Origin: Bradyrhizobium septentrionale | Lineage (GTDB): Bacteria > Pseudomonadota > Alphaproteobacteria > Rhizobiales > Xanthobacteraceae | Length of the DNA: 64,000 bases | Direction: 5' to 3' | Assembly (NCBI RefSeq): GCF_011516645.4 | Contig: NZ_CP088285.1 | Coordinates: 6,466,501 to 6,530,500 of the forward strand | Part shown: positions 1 to 8,353 of the stretch, piece after piece | Numbering within the stretch: the first letter of the stretch is position 1 | Layout of the letters: each line of letters begins with the position of its first letter | Made by a program: the position numbers and the translations under genes | The notes under the pieces: model-generated | Told to the model about the DNA's origin: nothing | Databases searched by the model: none | What the model saw: only the letters and a program-made list of their open reading frames with translations

Positions 1-1
1 C

Positions 2-133
2 TGGCAGGGGCCGGGTTGGACGGCGCCTGATCCGGGCAGCCGGCACTATCCCGAGGTCCGGGGTGGCGCCGTGATCGCCTTGTTCTATCTGCCGGCCGGG
101 CGCATTTCCTACGATTTCAAGGTACCGGCCTGA
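2..133 (+). CDS. C-terminal end of an unidentified protein (partial)
   Basis: An open frame enters from the left edge and stops with TGA at 131-133, giving about 43 residues that end in ISYDFKVPA. No motif is recognisable and I do not know the family. It lies on the same strand, 47 bases before pcaH, so it could be part of the same transcript. The start is outside the window. Confidence 0.45.
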   Translation, partial: WQGPGWTAPDPGSRHYPEVRGGAVIALFYLPAGRISYDFKVPA

Positions 134-180
134 CGTCCAGTGCCGGTGGCGTCGGCAGCAATTCGGTCTGGAGCAAGCCC

Positions 181-882
181 ATGACGTTGATCTATCCGGT
201 CGCTTCGAACAGCGTCCACCCCGCGCGGCTGTCCCCTGCGTACCGGAGCGCGTTCAAACGCGCGCCGCAAAAGCCGCTGATCCCGATGCGGCACACGCTC
301 TCCGAGCTGACCGGGCCGGTCTATGGTCACGAGACCGTGCGCGAGCACGACAATGATCTCACCATCCAGGCGAAGGGCGAGCCGCTCGGCGAACGCATCA
401 TCGTGCACGGCCATGTGCTGGACGAAGACGGCCGCGGCGTGCCGAACACGCTGGTCGAGTTGTGGCAGGCCAATGCCTGCGGCCGCTACATCCATGTCGT
501 CGACCAGCATCCGGCGCCGCTCGATCCCAATTTCACCGGCGCCGGCCGCACGCAATCCGATGCCGAGGGTTACTACAAGTTCATCACCATCAAGCCCGGC
601 GCCTATCCGTGGGGCAATCACCACAATGCCTGGCGGCCCGCGCATATCCACTTCTCGGTGTTCGGCCATTCCTTCGTCTCGCGTCTGGTGACGCAGATGT
701 ATTTCCCCGGCGATCCCTTGTTCCCGTTCGATCCGATCTTCAACTCGGTGACCGATGCGAAGGCGCGGGCGCGGATGATCTCGTCGTTCGATCTCGACAA
801 CACCAAGCCGGAATGGGCGCTGTGCTACCGCTTCGATATCGTGCTGCGCGGCCGCAACGCCACGCCGATGGAGACCAAGTAA
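181..882 (+). CDS. pcaH: Protocatechuate 3,4-dioxygenase beta subunit
   Basis: Intradiol ring-cleavage subunit (233 aa) that with PcaG converts protocatechuate to 3-carboxy-cis,cis-muconate in the beta-ketoadipate pathway; cytoplasmic. The non-heme Fe(III) ligands of the family are visible: Tyr103 (in CGRYIHVV), Tyr142 (in GAYPWGNHH), and His155 and His157 (in WRPAHIHFS), with Arg152 in the expected place. Length is normal for PcaH. The gene abuts pcaG with no gap (TAA then GTG), so the subunits are translationally coupled. No other pca gene is in the window. Confidence 0.96.
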   Translation: MTLIYPVASNSVHPARLSPAYRSAFKRAPQKPLIPMRHTLSELTGPVYGHETVREHDNDLTIQAKGEPLGERIIVHGHVLDEDGRGVPNTLVELWQANACGRYIHVVDQHPAPLDPNFTGAGRTQSDAEGYYKFITIKPGAYPWGNHHNAWRPAHIHFSVFGHSFVSRLVTQMYFPGDPLFPFDPIFNSVTDAKARARMISSFDLDNTKPEWALCYRFDIVLRGRNATPMETK

Positions 883-1485
883 GTGTCGAACCCGCGTCCT
901 GATGGAATCACGCCGTCGCAGACCGTCGGTCCCTACTTCAAGTACGGCCTGACGCCGAACGGCGAGTATGAATGGAATGACGCCTTCACCAACAATCTTC
1001 TGACACCGGATGTCTCGGGCGAGCGCATCCGGGTCGAGGGCAAGGTCTATGACGGCGACGGCGCCGTGATCCCGGATTGCATGCTGGAGATCTGGCAGGC
1101 AGATAGCCAGGGCCGCTTCTCCGATCCGCAGGACAAGCGCGCGCTGCCGAACTCGTCGTTCAAGGGTTTTGGCCGTTGCGGCACCGACAAGAGCGGCGGC
1201 TACGCCTTCGACACCATCAAGCCCGGCGTGGTGCCCGACGCCGACGGCAAGCCGCAGAAGCCGCATATCGCGCTCGCGGTGTTCGCGCGCGGCATGCTGC
1301 TGCACCTCTACACGCGGATCTATTTCGACGACGAGGCCGGCAACGCCGCCGATTCCGTGCTGGCGCTGGTGCCGGCCGATCGCCGCGCGACACTGATTGC
1401 AAAGCGCAAGGCCGCCGCGGGCGGCGTCTACACCTTCGACGTCCATCTGCAGGGCGACAACGAGACGGTGTTCTTCGACGTCTAG
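883..1485 (+). CDS. pcaG: Protocatechuate 3,4-dioxygenase alpha subunit
   Basis: Alpha subunit (200 aa) of the intradiol dioxygenase. It has the family start (ITPSQTVGPYFKYGL), the LEIWQAD core strand and the HIALAVFARGMLLHLYTRIYF region. It lacks the iron-binding Tyr/His set carried by PcaH, which is normal because the alpha subunit contributes to the substrate pocket but binds no iron. The start is GTG directly after the pcaH stop codon. The gene ends 39 bases before a convergent response-regulator gene, and I see no convincing terminator between them. Confidence 0.95.
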   Translation: MSNPRPDGITPSQTVGPYFKYGLTPNGEYEWNDAFTNNLLTPDVSGERIRVEGKVYDGDGAVIPDCMLEIWQADSQGRFSDPQDKRALPNSSFKGFGRCGTDKSGGYAFDTIKPGVVPDADGKPQKPHIALAVFARGMLLHLYTRIYFDDEAGNAADSVLALVPADRRATLIAKRKAAAGGVYTFDVHLQGDNETVFFDV

Positions 1486-1524
1486 CCGGCCGGGACGAGG
1501 CGCGCAGCCCAAGCGGGGGATGCC

Positions 1525-2451
1525 TCAGGACTTGCGGTGCCTCGCGTTGACCGCGATCGCCGCGGCGGCGGTGCGGTTCTCGACCCCGAGCTTGGCGTAA
1601 ATCTGCTCGAGATGCTTGTCGACGGTGCGCGGGCTCAAGCCCAGGATTTGCGCGATGTCGCGGTTGGTCTTGCCCTTGGAGAGCCAGGACAGCACCTCGC
1701 CCTCGCGGGTGGTCAGGCCGAGCTCGCTGGAGAACTCGGTCGGCATGTCGCCGCTGGTGTCCTTGGCCAGCCGCAGCAGGAATTCGTTGGGGCCGAGCTT
1801 GCCCATATATTGCAGCCGAAGCTGCTCGTTGCCGGGGAACGACGCCACGGTCGCGGTCTTCTTCCCGGCAACACCTTTCTGCGCCTGCTCGAGCCATTGC
1901 GGCATCGGATCCGGCAGCGCGAAATTGTCGGCAGCGTCGGCGAGCGTGTCCGACAGCAGTTTCTGCGCCTGCGGCGTCGCCCACAGCAGCGTGCCTGACC
2001 TGTTGACCGCGAGCAGATAGCGGCCGGAGACGTCGAGCGCCGCGCGGGCGCTTTGCGTCATCCGCGCATTGGCGAGATGGACCCGGATGCGCGCCAGCAT
2101 CTCCTCGACCACGATCGGCTTGGTGACATAGTCGACGCCGCCTGCCTCCAGCCCGCGTACGATGTGCTCGGTTTCGGCCAGCCCCGTCATGAAGATGATC
2201 GGGACGCCGTCCAGCCCGGCGTCGCGCTTCAGCCGCCTGCAGGTCTCGAACCCGTCCATGCCGGGCATCACGGCATCGAGCAGCACGATATCCGGCGTGA
2301 TCTGCTCGACGATGCGCATCGCGGAGGCCCCGTCGAGCGCGACCATCACGGTCATGCCGGCGCCGTCGAGCGCGTCGGTGAGGAGGCGCAACGTCTCCGG
2401 CGAGTCATCGACGACGAGCGCGACGTCGCGCTTTCTTTGTTCAATGGTCAT
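1525..2451 (-). CDS. Two-component response regulator, REC-linker-LuxR HTH
   Basis: Response regulator of 308 aa. The N-terminal receiver has acidic pair Asp15/Asp16, phospho-acceptor Asp59 (IVLLDAVMPGMDG), the switch residue Thr89 and Lys111 (TKP). A middle region (about 130-240) resembles a degenerate PAS-like linker. The C-terminal LuxR/GerE HTH (about 243-305) has the motif LTTREGEVLSWLSKGKTNRDIA. The start overlaps the end of the upstream kinase gene by 11 bases, so the two are certainly co-translated. It probably controls the divergent formamide operon at 5973-12727, an inference from position. Direct and inverted repeats at 5881-5922 are the candidate target. Confidence 0.93.
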   Translation of the reverse strand: MTIEQRKRDVALVVDDSPETLRLLTDALDGAGMTVMVALDGASAMRIVEQITPDIVLLDAVMPGMDGFETCRRLKRDAGLDGVPIIFMTGLAETEHIVRGLEAGGVDYVTKPIVVEEMLARIRVHLANARMTQSARAALDVSGRYLLAVNRSGTLLWATPQAQKLLSDTLADAADNFALPDPMPQWLEQAQKGVAGKKTATVASFPGNEQLRLQYMGKLGPNEFLLRLAKDTSGDMPTEFSSELGLTTREGEVLSWLSKGKTNRDIAQILGLSPRTVDKHLEQIYAKLGVENRTAAAAIAVNARHRKS

Positions 2452-5400
2452 AGCTGTGCAATATCTTCAATGTCGCCATATACTGATCGAGATCGAACCG
2501 GTCGATCAGCGTGCGCATCTGGCCGACGAAGTCGGCGTGTTCGGGATGTTCATTGCCGATTTCATCGAGCTTGAGCTGGATCGCCCTGATATAGCCGAGC
2601 TGGCCGAGGCTGATCAGCTCTTCGACATATTTCACGGGCGGACGAGAGCCACTGTCGGGTTTCCATTGCGGGGGCGGAGCCTGCTCGGCCTCATACTGCC
2701 ACTCGATCCTGAGCAGCAGGCGGATGGTCTCTAACAGCCGCGGGATGTCGATCGGCTTCATAAGGTAGCCGTCGTGGAAAGGTTGCGCCAGCGGCGCGCC
2801 ATGGGCCTCCAGCGCGCTGGCCGAGATCATCAGGATACGGGCCTGGTGATGGCCGTCGGAGCGCAAGGTTTCGGCGACGGTCCAGCCGTCCATGCCCGCC
2901 ATCGAGATATCCAGCAAGAACATGTCCGGCCGGCAATGCTGCGCCAGCGCGAGGCAGCCCGGTCCGTCCGGTGCGCTGAGCAGAATGAAGCCGAGCGGCG
3001 CCAGGATCTCGCGCAAGAGGTCGCGGTGGGTCGGATCGTCGTCGGTGATCAGGATGGTCTTGCGCGGGCCGTGATAGCCATAGATGGGGGCCTCGACCGG
3101 CGCTTCGCGGCGCGGATTGGTGACCTCGGAGAGCAGCAGCTTGACCCGGAACGTGCTGCCGGCGCCGACGCTAGATGTCACCTTGATGTCGCCGCCCATC
3201 ACGCCCGCGAGCAGGCGGCTGATGGTGAGGCCTAGCCCGGTGCCGGTCTGCGGCTGCGAAATCCCGAGCGCGCCGCGCTCGAACGGCGCGAAGATGCGTT
3301 CGAGGTCGTCAGGCTGGATGCCCGGGCCGGTGTCGGTGACCTCGAACTCGGCGACCGGGCTGCGGTAGTGGACGATGAATTGTACGCGCCCGGCCTGCGT
3401 GAACTTGATCGCGTTGGAGAGCAAATTGATCAGGATCTGCCGCAGCCGCTTCTCGTCGGCATAGACCACGACCGGCAGCACCGCCGGCCGCTTGAACACG
3501 AAGTCAATGCCTTTTGCTGCGGCCTGGAGGCGGAACATGCCGACCAGCTGATCGAGGAAATCGGTCAGGCGCACCTCGTCGCGCGAGAGGTAAAGGCGAC
3601 CCGCCTCGATCTTGGAAATGTCGAGAATGCCGTCGATCAGGCCCGACAGATGGTCGGCGCTGCGGCGGACCACGCGCACCTGGTCGCGCGGCCGCGTCTG
3701 CAGGCTGTTGTCCTGCTCCAGCAGCTGCGCATAACCGGAGATCGCGTTCAGCGGCGAGCGAAGCTCGTGGCTCAGGCCGACGACATAGCGGCTCTTGGCA
3801 AGGTTGGCGGATTCCGCGACTTCCTTGGCGCGCTGCAGTTCGGCGTCGGTGCGCTTGTGGGCGTCGATCTCCTGGATCAGCAGCGTGGTCTGCCGCCGCG
3901 TTTCTTCTTCCGCGGCGCGCCTGCTCTGCTGCGCCAGCACGAACAGCCAGGCGACAACGCCGATGATGAGGGTCAGCGCAAAGAACACCTTCCACAGCAC
4001 GTCGGCCAGCAATTCGTTGGCATGCACGGCCGCCGTGGTCTGCAGGTAGATCAGGCCGAGCACCAGCGCCACCAGACCGGCCGAGACCGCGAACACGCCG
4101 AGGTAATGTCCGAGCTGCGAGTTGAGGCGCGCATAGATCGGCTGCGGCATCACTTTGCTCAATGCTTCCGAGACCTGCGCGCCGATCCGCGCATGCGGCT
4201 TGCAGAGATCGTGGCAGCGCGCGTCGAGCGAGCAGCACAATGAGCAGATCGGGCCGGCATAGGCCGGGCAGGCGGCCATGTCCTCGGGCTCAAACGCATG
4301 CTCGCAGATACAGCACTGGATCGATTCCAGGTTCTGCCAGCTGCGTTTTGGCTTGCGCGCGATATAGTATTTGCCGTCGGTCGCCCAGGCAATGAGGGGA
4401 GCAGCGATGAACGCGACGGCGAGCGCGACGAAGGCGGACAGCGCTTTCGCGGTCGGGCCGAACAGGCCGTAGAACGCGCTGATCGAGACCACGGTCGCAA
4501 TCGTCATCGCGCCGACACCGACCGGATTGATGTCGCAGAGATGGGCGCGCTTGAACTCGATGTGCTGCGGCCGCAAGCCGAGCGGCTTGTTGATGACGAG
4601 ATCGGCGACCAGCGCGCCGACCCAGGCGATCGCGACGTTGGAATAGAGCGCGAGCGTCTGCTCCAGCGCCTTGTAGACGCCGATTTCCATCAACAGCAGC
4701 GCGACGACGACGTTGAACACCAGCCACACCACGCGGCCGGGATGCGAGTGGGTGAGGCGGGAGAAGAAGTTCGACCAGGCGATCGAGCCGGCATAGGCGT
4801 TGGTGACGTTGATCTTGACCTGCGACAGGATCACGAAGGTCCCGGTCAGCGCCATCGCGAGATCCGGTTGCGACAGCACGTAGCGGAAGGCTTCGAGATA
4901 CATGTTGGCGGGTTCGGCCGCATGCTCGGCCGAGACGCCGTGGCTGAGCGCGAAGAAGGCCAGGAACGAGCCGGCCAGCAGCTTCAGCGCGCCGAGCACG
5001 ATCCAGCCCGGACCGGCGCTCAATAAAGCGATCCACCAGGCCTTGCGCGAGGTGCGGCGGTCGCGCGGCAGGAAGCGTAGGAAGTCGACCTGCTCGCCGA
5101 TCTGCGCCACCAGCGCGAACACGACGGAGGCCGCGGTGCCGAACAGCAGGAGATCGAGATTGCCCGAGGGATCGCCGTGCTCGCCGGCGAACTTGCGCCA
5201 TTCGGCGAAGGAGTGCGGATTGGCCCAGGCGATCGCCGCGAACGGCATGATGTGGAGGATGATCCACAACGGCTGGGTCCAGAGCTGGAAGCGGCTGATC
5301 AGCGTGATGCCGTAGATCACAAGCGGAATGATCACGACCGCGCTGATCAAATAGCCGATCGGCCGCGGAATGCCGAAGCACATGTCGAGCGCGCTGGCCA

Positions 5401-5809
5401 GGATCACGGCCTCGATCGCGAAGAAGATGAAGGTGAACGAAGCGTAGATCAGCGAGGTGATGGTCGAGCCGATATAGCCGAAGCCGGCGCCGCGGGTCAG
5501 CAGATCGATATCGATGCCGCATTTTGCCGCGTGGTAGGCGATCGGCAGCCCGCAAAGGAAGATGATGACGCTGACGACCAGGATCGCGGCGGAGGCGTTC
5601 ATCGCGCCATAGTTCAGCGTGATGGTGCCGCCGATGGCCTCCAGCGCGAGGAAGGAGATCGCGCCGAGCGCGGTGTTGGCGACGCGGGCGGCGGACCAGC
5701 GCCTGGCGCTCTTGGCGGTGAAGCGCAGCGCGTAGTCTTCCAGCGTCTGGTTGGCGACCCATTGATTGTATTGGCGCCTGACGCGGTCTATCCGCTGCCG
5801 CCCTGCCAC
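2441..5809 (-). CDS. NCS1-type permease fused to Cys-rich module, histidine kinase and receiver
   Basis: A 1122-aa membrane sensor. Residues 1-490 look like a full NCS1 (cytosine/purine/allantoin permease) transporter, with an NCS1-like start and about 12 hydrophobic segments. Residues 495-540 carry nine cysteines (499, 500, 502, 514, 522, 525, 526, 532, 536), a likely metal or Fe-S site. Two more membrane helices follow (about 567-590 and 605-627), then a HisKA domain with His681 (GLSHELRSPLNAISGY), N box Asn795/Asn799, G box DTGPG (826-830) and GTGLGL. A C-terminal receiver has Asp967 and Lys1018. Start is GTG with AGGAGT upstream. It is divergent from the amide transporter operon. Inferred role: senses an amide or nucleobase-like compound through the permease domain. 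Ligand unknown. Confidence 0.9.
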   Translation of the reverse strand: MAGRQRIDRVRRQYNQWVANQTLEDYALRFTAKSARRWSAARVANTALGAISFLALEAIGGTITLNYGAMNASAAILVVSVIIFLCGLPIAYHAAKCGIDIDLLTRGAGFGYIGSTITSLIYASFTFIFFAIEAVILASALDMCFGIPRPIGYLISAVVIIPLVIYGITLISRFQLWTQPLWIILHIMPFAAIAWANPHSFAEWRKFAGEHGDPSGNLDLLLFGTAASVVFALVAQIGEQVDFLRFLPRDRRTSRKAWWIALLSAGPGWIVLGALKLLAGSFLAFFALSHGVSAEHAAEPANMYLEAFRYVLSQPDLAMALTGTFVILSQVKINVTNAYAGSIAWSNFFSRLTHSHPGRVVWLVFNVVVALLLMEIGVYKALEQTLALYSNVAIAWVGALVADLVINKPLGLRPQHIEFKRAHLCDINPVGVGAMTIATVVSISAFYGLFGPTAKALSAFVALAVAFIAAPLIAWATDGKYYIARKPKRSWQNLESIQCCICEHAFEPEDMAACPAYAGPICSLCCSLDARCHDLCKPHARIGAQVSEALSKVMPQPIYARLNSQLGHYLGVFAVSAGLVALVLGLIYLQTTAAVHANELLADVLWKVFFALTLIIGVVAWLFVLAQQSRRAAEEETRRQTTLLIQEIDAHKRTDAELQRAKEVAESANLAKSRYVVGLSHELRSPLNAISGYAQLLEQDNSLQTRPRDQVRVVRRSADHLSGLIDGILDISKIEAGRLYLSRDEVRLTDFLDQLVGMFRLQAAAKGIDFVFKRPAVLPVVVYADEKRLRQILINLLSNAIKFTQAGRVQFIVHYRSPVAEFEVTDTGPGIQPDDLERIFAPFERGALGISQPQTGTGLGLTISRLLAGVMGGDIKVTSSVGAGSTFRVKLLLSEVTNPRREAPVEAPIYGYHGPRKTILITDDDPTHRDLLREILAPLGFILLSAPDGPGCLALAQHCRPDMFLLDISMAGMDGWTVAETLRSDGHHQARILMISASALEAHGAPLAQPFHDGYLMKPIDIPRLLETIRLLLRIEWQYEAEQAPPPQWKPDSGSRPPVKYVEELISLGQLGYIRAIQLKLDEIGNEHPEHADFVGQMRTLIDRFDLDQYMATLKILHSYDH

Positions 5810-5880
5810 TCGTTCTTACTCCTGGTCCACGATGCTCTGATCGCGGGCAAATCCCGTACCAAAAACCTACGTCGCTATTT

Positions 5881-5922
5881 TGCGGTGCAGTATACGCGAT
5901 CTCACGTATCAGTGCGGTGCAC
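5881..5922. promoter_or_regulatory. Candidate operator: direct repeat TGCGGTGCA with inner inverted repeat
   Basis: TGCGGTGCA occurs at 5881-5889 and again at 5913-5921, 32 bases apart (about three helical turns). Between them is the inverted repeat ATACG-N8-CGTAT (5892-5909). The block lies in the 163-base gap between the divergent kinase gene and the amide operon, the right place for the LuxR-type regulator to bind. No clear sigma-70 boxes were assigned. The site is seen directly; its function is inferred. Confidence 0.5.
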
Positions 5923-5978
5923 AAAAGTAAGCAATCCTCGCCTCATCAATAAGCGTTCTCGAACCAGATGGGGTGCTC

Positions 5979-7241
5979 ATGTCAGACGAAACAAAGCCAG
6001 GACTGCAGTCTCCGCTTCGGCGCAAGCTCTTGATGGGAATGGCCGCTTTGCCAGCCGTTTCGATGCTGGGCCGCCCGGCATTTGCCGATGTTCCTGCAAC
6101 CTCCGCGGTCAACACGACGGGTCTTGCAGTCACCGATAGCGAAGTCACGGTCGGCATCCTGCACTCGGTGACCGGCACCATGGCGATCTCCGAGACCGGA
6201 TCGGTCGAGGCCGAGAAGCTCGCAATCGAGCAGATCAACGCCGCCGGCGGCGTGCTCGGCCGCAAGATCAAGTTCATCCAGGAGGACGGCGCGAGCGACT
6301 GGCCGACCTTCGCGGAAAAGGCGAAGAAGCTCTTGGTCAACGACAAATGCGCGGCCGTGATGGGCTGCTGGACCTCGGCCTCGCGCAAGGCGGTGCTGCC
6401 GGTGTTCGAGCAGTACAACGGCATGCTCTACTATCCGACCTTCTATGAAGGCCTCGAGCAGTCCAAGAACGTCATCTACACCGGCCAGGAAGCGACGCAG
6501 CAGATCATCGCCGGCCTCGACTGGGTCAACAAGACGAAGGGCGCCAAGAGCTTCTATCTGCTCGGCTCGGACTACATCTGGCCGCGCACCTCGAACAAGA
6601 TCGCACGCAAGCACATCGAGAACCATCTGCAGGGCTGCAAGGTGGTCGGCGAAGAGTACTTCCCGCTCGGCTCGACCCAGTTCAACTCGGTCATCAACAA
6701 GATCAAGCTGACCAAGCCGGACGTGATCTACGCGATCATCGTCGGCGGCTCGAACGTCGCGTTCTACAAGCAGCTCAAGGCGGCCGGCATCGACCTGTCG
6801 AAGCAGACGCTGCTGACCATCTCGGTCACCGAGGACGAGATCGACGGCATCGGCGGTGAAAACATCGCCGGCGCCTATGCCTGCATGAAGTACTTCCAGT
6901 CGCTCGACAATCCGAACAACAAGGCGTTCGTGCCCGCCTTCAAGAAGATGTGGGGCGAGAAGACCGTGATCGGCGACGTCACGCAGGCGGCCTATCTCGG
7001 CCCGTGGCTGTGGAAGTTGACGGTGGAGAAGGCAGGCTCCTTCGACATCGACAAGATCGCGGCGGCGTCGCCCGGCGTCGAGTTCAAGGGCGCGCCGGAA
7101 GGCTACGTCCGGATCCACGAGAACCATCATCTGTGGTCGAAGACCCGCGTCGGACGCGCCAAGGCCGATGGCCAGTATGAGCTGATCTACGAGACCGCCG
7201 ATCTCGTCGAGCCGGATCCGTTCCCCAAGGGCTACCAGTGA
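5979..7241 (+). CDS. Amide/urea ABC transporter substrate-binding protein (system 1)
   Basis: Periplasmic binding protein of the UrtA/AmiC/FmdD group, about 420 aa. A twin-arginine-like leader (LRRKLLMG, then a hydrophobic stretch to RPAFA) points to export. Family motifs seen: VGILHSVTGTMAISE near the start, ASRKAVLPVFE, NGMLYYPTFYEG and NVIYTG. The ATG at 5979 is preferred; an in-frame GTG at 5973 is possible. It heads an operon with UrtB-, UrtC-, UrtD- and UrtE-like genes, then fmdA and fmdB, so the ligand is probably formamide or a related short amide rather than urea, although no assay-level evidence exists in the sequence. Confidence 0.92.
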   Translation: MSDETKPGLQSPLRRKLLMGMAALPAVSMLGRPAFADVPATSAVNTTGLAVTDSEVTVGILHSVTGTMAISETGSVEAEKLAIEQINAAGGVLGRKIKFIQEDGASDWPTFAEKAKKLLVNDKCAAVMGCWTSASRKAVLPVFEQYNGMLYYPTFYEGLEQSKNVIYTGQEATQQIIAGLDWVNKTKGAKSFYLLGSDYIWPRTSNKIARKHIENHLQGCKVVGEEYFPLGSTQFNSVINKIKLTKPDVIYAIIVGGSNVAFYKQLKAAGIDLSKQTLLTISVTEDEIDGIGGENIAGAYACMKYFQSLDNPNNKAFVPAFKKMWGEKTVIGDVTQAAYLGPWLWKLTVEKAGSFDIDKIAAASPGVEFKGAPEGYVRIHENHHLWSKTRVGRAKADGQYELIYETADLVEPDPFPKGYQ

Positions 7242-7245
7242 GCCA

Positions 7246-7311
7246 GTAGCCCGCATGCGCGGAGCGATATGCGGGATAGTCCCGGGTATCGCTACCGCTC
7301 ACCCGGGCTAC
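7246..7311. repeat. Dispersed palindromic repeat (Bradyrhizobiaceae type)
   Basis: The element starts GTAGCCCGCAT and ends CCCGGGCTAC, so its ends are inverted. It contains two nested inverted pairs: CCCGCAT with ATGCGGG, and CCCGGGT with ACCCGGG. This layout matches a repeat I recall as frequent in intergenic DNA of Bradyrhizobium. It sits between the binding-protein gene and the first permease gene. Confidence 0.65.
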
Positions 7312-7331
7312 GAAGCTCCGCAACGCATCGC

Positions 7332-7355
7332 GGCGTGGACGTCATCGTCCACGCC
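7332..7355 (+). other. Intercistronic RNA hairpin after the binding-protein gene (system 1)
   Basis: GGCGTGGACG (7332-7341), loop TCAT, CGTCCACGCC (7346-7355): a perfect 10-bp stem with no T-tract. Placed after the SBP gene, it would let SBP mRNA be stabilised or trimmed so that more binding protein than permease is made. Equivalent hairpins occur at the same point in systems 2 and 3. Confidence 0.6.
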
Positions 7356-7410
7356 ACGGAACGAGCGTCGCTTGACCGGCGTCGCATGCCCCTTGGACTG
7401 GAGGACGACG

Positions 7411-8337
7411 ATGTTCGGCGACTACTCGATCAGCGATCTCGGCGCCATCCTTGCGATGCAGGGATTTGCCGGGCTCATCCTGTTCTCCGTCTACGTGCTG
7501 ATGGCGCTGGGGCTTGCCATCATCTTCGGCCAGATGGGCGTCATCAACATGGCCCATGGCGAGTTCATGATCCTCGGCGCCTACGTCACCTGGATGACGT
7601 CGAACACGGTGCAGCACATCGCGCCCTGGCTGTTTCCCGGCTACTTCTTCATCGCGATGATCCTGGCGTTCATCGCGTCCGGCGCGCTCGGCATGCTGGT
7701 CGAGTGGGCGCTGATACGCCATCTCTACAAGCGTCCGCTCGATACGCTGCTCGCGACCTGGGGTCTCAGCCTGATCCTGCAGCAGGCCTATCGCTCGATC
7801 TTCGGCGCGCGCGAGGTCGGCGTCGAGCTGCCGGAATGGATGATGGGCTCCTGGCAGGCGACCGACTCGATCCAGATCCCGATCAACGGCATGTTCGTGA
7901 TGGCGCTGACCATCCTGATCACGATTGCGGTGGCCTATGTGCTGTTCTGGTCGAGCTGGGGCAAGCAGGTGCGCGCCGTGGTGCAGAATCGCGTGATGGC
8001 CGGCGCCGTCGGCATCAACACCGAGAAGGTCGACCGCTACACCTTTGCGCTCGGTTGCGGCATCGCCGGCGTCGCAGGCTCGGCCTTCACGATGATCGGG
8101 TCGACCGGGCCGACCGCCGGCCAGCTCTACATCGTCGATACCTTCCTGGTGGTGGTGTTCGGCGGCGCCGCCTCGCTGTTCGGCACCATCGCCTCCGCCT
8201 TCTCGATTTCGCAGACCCAGTCGACGCTGGAATTCTTCCTGTCGGGATCGATGGCCAAAGTGATCACGCTGCTGACGATCGTCGCGATCCTGATGGTGCG
8301 TCCGCAGGGGCTCTTCGCGCTCAAGGTCCGCAAATAA
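7411..8337 (+). CDS. Amide/urea ABC transporter permease, UrtB-like (system 1)
   Basis: Inner-membrane permease (308 aa) of the LivH/UrtB type with about eight hydrophobic segments and the family signatures FGQMGVINMAHGEFMILGAY and LYKRPLDTLLATWGLSLILQQ. Start chosen at ATG 7411, behind GAGGAC; a longer in-frame reading from 7255 would cross the repeat and hairpin and has no RBS. The C-terminal end RPQGLFALKVRK is typical of the family. It pairs with the next gene to form the channel. Confidence 0.93.
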   Translation: MFGDYSISDLGAILAMQGFAGLILFSVYVLMALGLAIIFGQMGVINMAHGEFMILGAYVTWMTSNTVQHIAPWLFPGYFFIAMILAFIASGALGMLVEWALIRHLYKRPLDTLLATWGLSLILQQAYRSIFGAREVGVELPEWMMGSWQATDSIQIPINGMFVMALTILITIAVAYVLFWSSWGKQVRAVVQNRVMAGAVGINTEKVDRYTFALGCGIAGVAGSAFTMIGSTGPTAGQLYIVDTFLVVVFGGAASLFGTIASAFSISQTQSTLEFFLSGSMAKVITLLTIVAILMVRPQGLFALKVRK

Positions 8338-8353
8338 GAACAACAGGCAGGTC

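Noticed and set aside
109..1512. 467-codon open frame on the minus strand opposite pcaHG
   Set aside because: Covers both dioxygenase subunits in antisense; the plus-strand genes have all expected iron ligands.
7332..7355. Rho-independent terminator after the system 1 SBP gene
   Set aside because: The stem has no T-tract and the downstream genes clearly belong to the same operon; kept as an intercistronic hairpin instead.
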